Source: Candidatus Rifleibacteriota bacterium
GTDB taxonomy: Bacteria > Muiribacteriota > Ozemobacteria > Ozemobacterales > Ozemobacteraceae
Assembly (NCBI GenBank): GCA_028691595.1
Contig: JAQUZA010000103.1
Location: forward strand, 1-9,428
Direction: 5' to 3'
DNA length: 9,428 nucleotides
Under the pieces are notes generated by a model that saw only the letters and a list, made by a program, of their open reading frames with translations, made no database searches and had not been told where the DNA came from. Positions 6,163-9,428 of the stretch are shown piece after piece (position 1 is the first letter of the stretch; each line of letters starts with the position of its first letter). Both the position numbers and the translations under genes were made by a program.

Positions 6163-6192
6163 ATTATTAGCAGAGCCGGGTAACAAAGTCAA
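6163..6192 (-). promoter_or_regulatory. Promoter of pth, placed for a leaderless transcript
   Basis: On the minus strand TTGACT (6192-6187, 5 of 6) is followed after 17 bp by TAATAAT (6169-6163), which contains AATAAT, a 5 of 6 match, at 18 bp spacing. The end of the -10 lies 7 nt from the A of the pth ATG at 6155, so transcription would start at or within one or two bases of the start codon. Confidence 0.65.
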
Positions 6193-6227
6193 TCGATCTC
6201 GGTTGTAAAGCCGAAAGGCGCAATGAT

Positions 6228-6257
6228 TTGACATAAACGGTTCTCAACGGTTATAAT
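6228..6257 (+). promoter_or_regulatory. Consensus sigma-70 promoter of gpmI
   Basis: TTGACA at 6228-6233 and TATAAT at 6252-6257 are both perfect consensus hexamers, with an 18-bp spacer. Transcription would start near 6264, giving a leader of about 41 nt with AAGG at 6293-6296, 8 nt before the gpmI ATG. Confidence 0.85.
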
Positions 6258-6304
6258 CCGCCAAACCTGCGGGTATGCCCTAACTTGTTTTCAAGGTTTA
6301 AAAC

Positions 6305-7843
6305 ATGGAATCAACACCAAAAGTATTGCTGATTATTCTTGATGGCTTTGGCCTTTCCGACAGAACCGAGGGAAATGCTGTTCACTCTGCAAATCCCGAA
6401 TTCATCAACAAGCTTTTCGCCGAAAGACCTTTTACCAGGCTTGGCGCTTCAGGGCTCGATGTTGGCTTGCCAGTCGGTCAGATGGGCAATTCTGAAGTCG
6501 GTCACCTCAATATCGGTGCCGGTCGTGTTGTTTACCAGGATATAACCCGTATCAACAGATCTATTGAAGACGGTTCCTTCTTCGAAAACAAAGCCATGAC
6601 CGAACAGATTGACAGGGTTAAGGCTTCCGGAAAAACTCTTCATCTTTACGGTCTAGTCTCAGACGGCGGCGTACATAGCCACCTTGACCAGATTGTCGCT
6701 ATACTTAAACTTGCCAGTGACCGTGGCCTTAAAAAGGTTTTTATTCACGCTTTTACCGACGGTCGTGATACTTCACCCACCAGCGGCGTGCATTTTATCA
6801 GGCAGCTGGTTGAGCAGGCCGGCAAAATCGGAGTCGGGCGTATCGCCTCAATCTCTGGGCGTTTTTATGCCATGGATCGCGATAACCGCTGGGAAAGAGT
6901 CGAAAAAGCTTATCTGGCAATGGTTCACGGTGTTGGCAACCGGGCTTCTGATCCGGTAATCGCCATGGAGGCTTCTTATAAGGTCAATGTGACCGACGAA
7001 TTTGTGGTACCTGTAGTTATCGAAGAGAACGGTAAACCAATTGCAACCATTGATGAGGGCGACGCTATTCTTGCTTTTAATTTCAGAGCCGACCGCATGC
7101 GCCAGATAACCAGGGTGTTTACCGCCCCTGAGTTCAGCGAGTTTAACCGTAAAGACATGAAGGTTGATTACGTCAGCTTCACCCATTACTCTGACGAATT
7201 TTCCTTTCCCGAAGCTTTTCCGCCGCAGCGCCTTGATGACGTTCTTGGGGCCGTGCTTTCACGCAAAGGCATTGCCCAGTTGCGCCTGGCTGAAACCGAA
7301 AAATATGCTCATGTAACCTATTTTACCAATGGCGGTTATGAGCCTCCGTTCCCTCTCGAAGACAGGCAGATGGTTGCTTCGCCAAAAGTTAAAACCTATG
7401 ATCTCAAGCCCGAAATGTCGGCTTTTGAAGTTAATGATTTTCTCGTTGAAAAGCTCAAGACCGACAAATATCCGTTTATCATGGTTAATTTTGCTAACTG
7501 CGATATGGTTGGCCACACCGGCATCATGGATGCCGCAATAAAAGCGGTCAATACCGTTGACTGTGTCCTGGCAAAGGCGATTCCTCTTGCTTATGAACTT
7601 GGCTATAACTGTCTTATAACCGCAGACCATGGCAATGCTGAGCAGATGATCGACGATGAAACCGGTGAAGCCTTTACTGAACATACCGTTAACCCTGTTC
7701 CATTCTGCATGCTCTCCAGAACTTCGGTTGAGCTCAGACCTTCTGGCCGGCTCTGCGACATTGCGCCAACCGTTCTTGAACTTATGGGCATTGAAAAACC
7801 TGAAGCCATGACAGGCCGGTCGCTGATTGCACGAAAAAAGTGA
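6305..7843 (+). CDS. gpmI: 2,3-bisphosphoglycerate-independent phosphoglycerate mutase
   Basis: GpmI interconverts 3- and 2-phosphoglycerate in glycolysis and gluconeogenesis through a phosphoserine intermediate and two Mn ions, in the cytoplasm. The 512 residues match the family length. The catalytic serine is S63 in GQMGNSEVGH; metal ligands are D13 (ILDGFG), D400 and H404 (NCDMVGHTG), D441 and H442 (TADHGNAE) and H460 (EHTVNPVP). Other hallmarks are SDGGVHSH (119-126), FTDGRDTSP (150-158), an FNFRADRMRQ stretch at 258-267, and SPKVKTYDLKPEMSAFEV (359-376). The ATG at 6305 has AAGG 8 nt upstream and gives the normal N-terminus. It is transcribed from its own consensus promoter, and gmk follows within 6 nt, so the two form an operon. 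No frameshift or missing ligand is seen. Confidence 0.98.
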   Translation: MESTPKVLLIILDGFGLSDRTEGNAVHSANPEFINKLFAERPFTRLGASGLDVGLPVGQMGNSEVGHLNIGAGRVVYQDITRINRSIEDGSFFENKAMTEQIDRVKASGKTLHLYGLVSDGGVHSHLDQIVAILKLASDRGLKKVFIHAFTDGRDTSPTSGVHFIRQLVEQAGKIGVGRIASISGRFYAMDRDNRWERVEKAYLAMVHGVGNRASDPVIAMEASYKVNVTDEFVVPVVIEENGKPIATIDEGDAILAFNFRADRMRQITRVFTAPEFSEFNRKDMKVDYVSFTHYSDEFSFPEAFPPQRLDDVLGAVLSRKGIAQLRLAETEKYAHVTYFTNGGYEPPFPLEDRQMVASPKVKTYDLKPEMSAFEVNDFLVEKLKTDKYPFIMVNFANCDMVGHTGIMDAAIKAVNTVDCVLAKAIPLAYELGYNCLITADHGNAEQMIDDETGEAFTEHTVNPVPFCMLSRTSVELRPSGRLCDIAPTVLELMGIEKPEAMTGRSLIARKK

Positions 7844-7849
7844 TTGCAG

Positions 7850-8455
7850 ATGAATTCTTATACTAATACCGGAAAGGGCTATCTGTTCATTGTTTCCGGG
7901 CCTTCCGGGGTCGGAAAAACTGTGCTGTGCAATGCGATTGTTAACCGTTTCGCTCCTGCTGTGGTTTATTCAATTTCAACCACATCACGTGCCCCCCGGG
8001 GTGGTGAGACCGATGGGCAGGAATATAACTTCTGCTCTGCCGAAACTTTTGAAGGTGCTATCAAACGCAACGAATTTGCAGAATGGGCCTTTGTACACGG
8101 AAACTATTACGGCACACCCCGCCAGTTTTTGACTGATAATCTCGAGGCTGGAAGGCATGTAATCCTGAATATTGATGTTCAGGGAGCCATGAAGATTCGC
8201 GATGAATACCCTGAGGCAGTGATGATTTTTATTCTGCCTCCGACCTTTGAAGAACTCGAAAGCCGGATTCGCAAACGCAACATGGACAGTGAACATTCAT
8301 TGCAGCACCGGCTTGAAAATGCCCGCAAAGAACTTGGCTACCAGAGTCAATATCATCATGCCATCGTCAACGACAACCTTGAAATGGCCAAAAGTGAGCT
8401 TATTAAAATTTTTGCCGGCTATATAAGCTGCGAGGGCTCAACTTCACAGGCCTGA
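7850..8455 (+). CDS. gmk: Guanylate kinase
   Basis: Gmk phosphorylates GMP to GDP with ATP in the cytoplasm. Counted from ATG 7850 (201 residues), the P-loop GPSGVGKT is at 17-24. The GMP-binding region includes STTSRAPRGGETDGQEY (about 43-59) and EWAFVHGNYYGTPR (about 77-90). ILNIDVQGA (about 104-112) is the strand after the GMP-binding lobe, and the lid spans RIRKRNMDSEHSLQHRLENA (about 134-153). The usual lid RG is RN here. A TTG at 7844 lies directly after the gpmI stop and would add two residues; neither start has a good ribosome binding site, so translation is probably coupled to gpmI. The pairing with gpmI is unusual, as gmk often sits with rpoZ or coaBC. No terminator is clear after it. 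Confidence 0.97.
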   Translation: MNSYTNTGKGYLFIVSGPSGVGKTVLCNAIVNRFAPAVVYSISTTSRAPRGGETDGQEYNFCSAETFEGAIKRNEFAEWAFVHGNYYGTPRQFLTDNLEAGRHVILNIDVQGAMKIRDEYPEAVMIFILPPTFEELESRIRKRNMDSEHSLQHRLENARKELGYQSQYHHAIVNDNLEMAKSELIKIFAGYISCEGSTSQA

Positions 8456-8482
8456 TTAAAGAGTTTTAGCATCGTTCAGGCA

Positions 8483-8511
8483 TTGACACCTTGGCAAGTG
8501 ATTCTTATAAT
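8483..8511 (+). promoter_or_regulatory. Perfect consensus sigma-70 promoter of the FecR-domain gene
   Basis: TTGACA at 8483-8488 and TATAAT at 8506-8511 are separated by exactly 17 bp. Transcription would start near 8518, giving a leader of about 50 nt with AGGAGG at 8552-8557. Confidence 0.9.
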
Positions 8512-8567
8512 TTAGTAAACTTCGATAATTCGACTACCCTTTTCAGGGCTCAGGAGGCTTTATAACA

Positions 8568-9305
8568 ATGAATCGTACAGCGCTGTGCTTCCTTTTTATC
8601 TGTTGTCTTTTTTCTCTGTCTGCCGCATGGGCAGAGCCAGTTCAGCTTGTTCCGCTCGACGCAAAACTTGAGATTGTCAGCGGTCAGATCAAGCTGACCC
8701 GGGTTGGCAGCACAAAGACTGATATTATAACCCAGGGGTGCGAACTGTTCTCTGGTGATCTGCTCGAGACCCTGCGTGAGTCAAAAGCCGTGCTGGTATA
8801 TGGTGACGGCACAAACATGCGTATCAAAGAAAGAACCCTGGTTGAAGTTCAACCGATGAGTATCAAGGTTTTCAAAGGTAAGACCTGGTATAAGTTCACC
8901 AAACGCGGCACAGAATTCAGAATTGAGACTCCGACCCTCGTGGCAGGCATCAGAGGCACTGAATTTGAAGTGGCGGTATCTTCACGCAAAAAGGCTTCAG
9001 TCTCTGTCGTTGAAGGCGCTGTTGCTGTCAGCAGCATAGCCAGAGGCAGGAGAGCGGTGCTGCGACCCGGTATGGCTACCCATTGTGAACCAGGCGGTCA
9101 GCTTGTAGCCCCCTATAACTTCAACATTGACAAGAAAAAGGCAGAATGGGCAAACGCAGACTGGCAGAAGGCAGCAGCAGCCCCAGAAGATGTTAATCGT
9201 CTGTTTATCAAATATCTGAACTTTAAAAATGAATATGGTGTTGACGACCCAAGAACTGTTGAAGCAAAACAGGCTCTTGAGAACGCCAAGAAGAACAAAA
9301 AGTAA
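8568..9305 (+). CDS. Exported FecR-domain protein
   Basis: The 245-residue protein has a signal peptide (MNRTALCFLFICCLF start, likely cleavage after AWA at residue 22), with no clear lipobox. The mature part holds a FecR-like domain at about 35-155: GDLLETL, a VLVYGDGTNMRI strand, ETPTLVAGIRGTEFEVAV (120-137) carrying the hallmark GIRGTEF, and SVVEGAVAV. A Lys/Glu/Ala-rich C-terminal helical segment (about 188-245) follows. In Fe3+-dicitrate systems FecR couples an outer-membrane receptor to an ECF sigma factor through a cytoplasmic N-terminus and membrane helix. This protein has neither, and no sigma or TonB receptor gene is adjacent, so it is a stand-alone periplasmic or surface FecR-domain protein of unknown function. 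The ATG at 8568 has AGGAGG 10 nt upstream. Confidence 0.88.
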   Translation: MNRTALCFLFICCLFSLSAAWAEPVQLVPLDAKLEIVSGQIKLTRVGSTKTDIITQGCELFSGDLLETLRESKAVLVYGDGTNMRIKERTLVEVQPMSIKVFKGKTWYKFTKRGTEFRIETPTLVAGIRGTEFEVAVSSRKKASVSVVEGAVAVSSIARGRRAVLRPGMATHCEPGGQLVAPYNFNIDKKKAEWANADWQKAAAAPEDVNRLFIKYLNFKNEYGVDDPRTVEAKQALENAKKNKK

Positions 9306-9317
9306 GAACCGGCCAAT

Positions 9318-9346
9318 AAAAAAGCCCCGAATTCCGGGGCTTTTTT
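9318..9346. terminator. Bidirectional rho-independent terminator
   Basis: GCCCCG (9324-9329) and CGGGGC (9335-9340) form a perfect GC stem around AATTC, flanked by six A on the left and six T on the right. It terminates the FecR-domain gene on the plus strand 12 bp after its stop, and the partial minus-strand gene ending at 9365 on the other strand. Confidence 0.93.
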
Positions 9347-9364
9347 ATTGCAATTTTTTAGATA

Positions 9365-9428
9365 TCAATCTTCCCAGTCACGCTTCTGGCGCTGGGATTT
9401 TTTTATTCCGGCCTGCTTCTTTTTGGTG
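9365..9428 (-). CDS. C-terminal end of an unidentified gene, cut by the window edge
   Basis: Entering from the right edge, the minus strand reads 20 codons ending in TGA at 9367-9365. The peptide is lysine/arginine-rich and ends KRDWED. It lies 18 bp from the shared terminator, which is where a gene end is expected. An alternative frame also stops within this stretch (ending IPAPEA), so the assignment is moderate. Basic tails like this are common in RNA-binding proteins, but 20 residues do not identify a family. Confidence 0.55.
   Translation of the reverse strand, partial: TKKKQAGIKKSQRQKRDWED

Noticed and set aside
6848..7186. A 112-codon minus-strand frame inside gpmI
   Set aside because: It is a shadow of the gpmI codons that encode conserved enzyme segments on the other strand.
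7259..7684. A 141-codon minus-strand frame inside gpmI
   Set aside because: It is fully antisense to conserved gpmI coding sequence and shows no protein family features.

Overview
The window looks like chromosomal DNA from a motile, Gram-negative-type bacterium outside the well-studied groups. It has moderate GC, frequent GTG/TTG starts and clear Shine-Dalgarno sites, and several promoters close to the sigma-70 consensus. The signs are a CheC/CheD adaptation pair with a FliA/WhiG-type sigma factor (common in Firmicutes, Thermotogae, spirochaetes and some candidate phyla) together with signal-peptide-bearing exported proteins, including a FecR-domain protein. A lineage such as Candidatus Riflebacteria would fit, but that is a guess from gene content. 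I see no mobile element, CRISPR array, tRNA or rRNA.

Layout. 1-559 (-): 5' part of an exported protein of unknown function, cut by the window edge. 560-926: intergenic, with a perfect 7-bp inverted repeat, an open frame without a start codon, and a strong promoter. 927-1550 (+): two-helix membrane protein with a HAMP domain, followed by a good terminator. 1890-3002 (+): methyltransferase with an N-terminal Trm112-like zinc ribbon, converging on a minus-strand operon. That operon (5470 down to 3119, -) is cheC, cheD, a small two-helix membrane protein of unknown function, and a flagellar-type sigma factor. 5562-6155 (-): pth, upstream of cheC and with its own promoter. 6305-8455 (+): gpmI then gmk, divergent from pth. 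8568-9305 (+): FecR-domain exported protein with a consensus promoter. 9365-9428 (-): C-terminus of an unidentified gene, sharing a bidirectional terminator with the FecR gene.

How the genes work together. CheC (CheY-P phosphatase) and CheD (receptor glutamine deamidase) form a known adaptation module. Their order ahead of a sigma-28-type gene matches the 3' end of the Bacillus subtilis fla/che operon (cheC-cheD-sigD), with an extra membrane protein inserted. The HAMP protein may belong to the same signalling world but lacks a receptor signalling domain. pth, gpmI and gmk are housekeeping genes for translation, glycolysis and nucleotide metabolism.

Most notable points: a pth promoter placed so that the mRNA would be leaderless; a CheD whose expected active-site threonine is valine; the undescribed membrane protein coupled to cheD and the sigma factor; and the zinc-ribbon/methyltransferase/hydrophobic-segment protein with a possibly structured leader. 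I did not find a clearly new multi-gene system.
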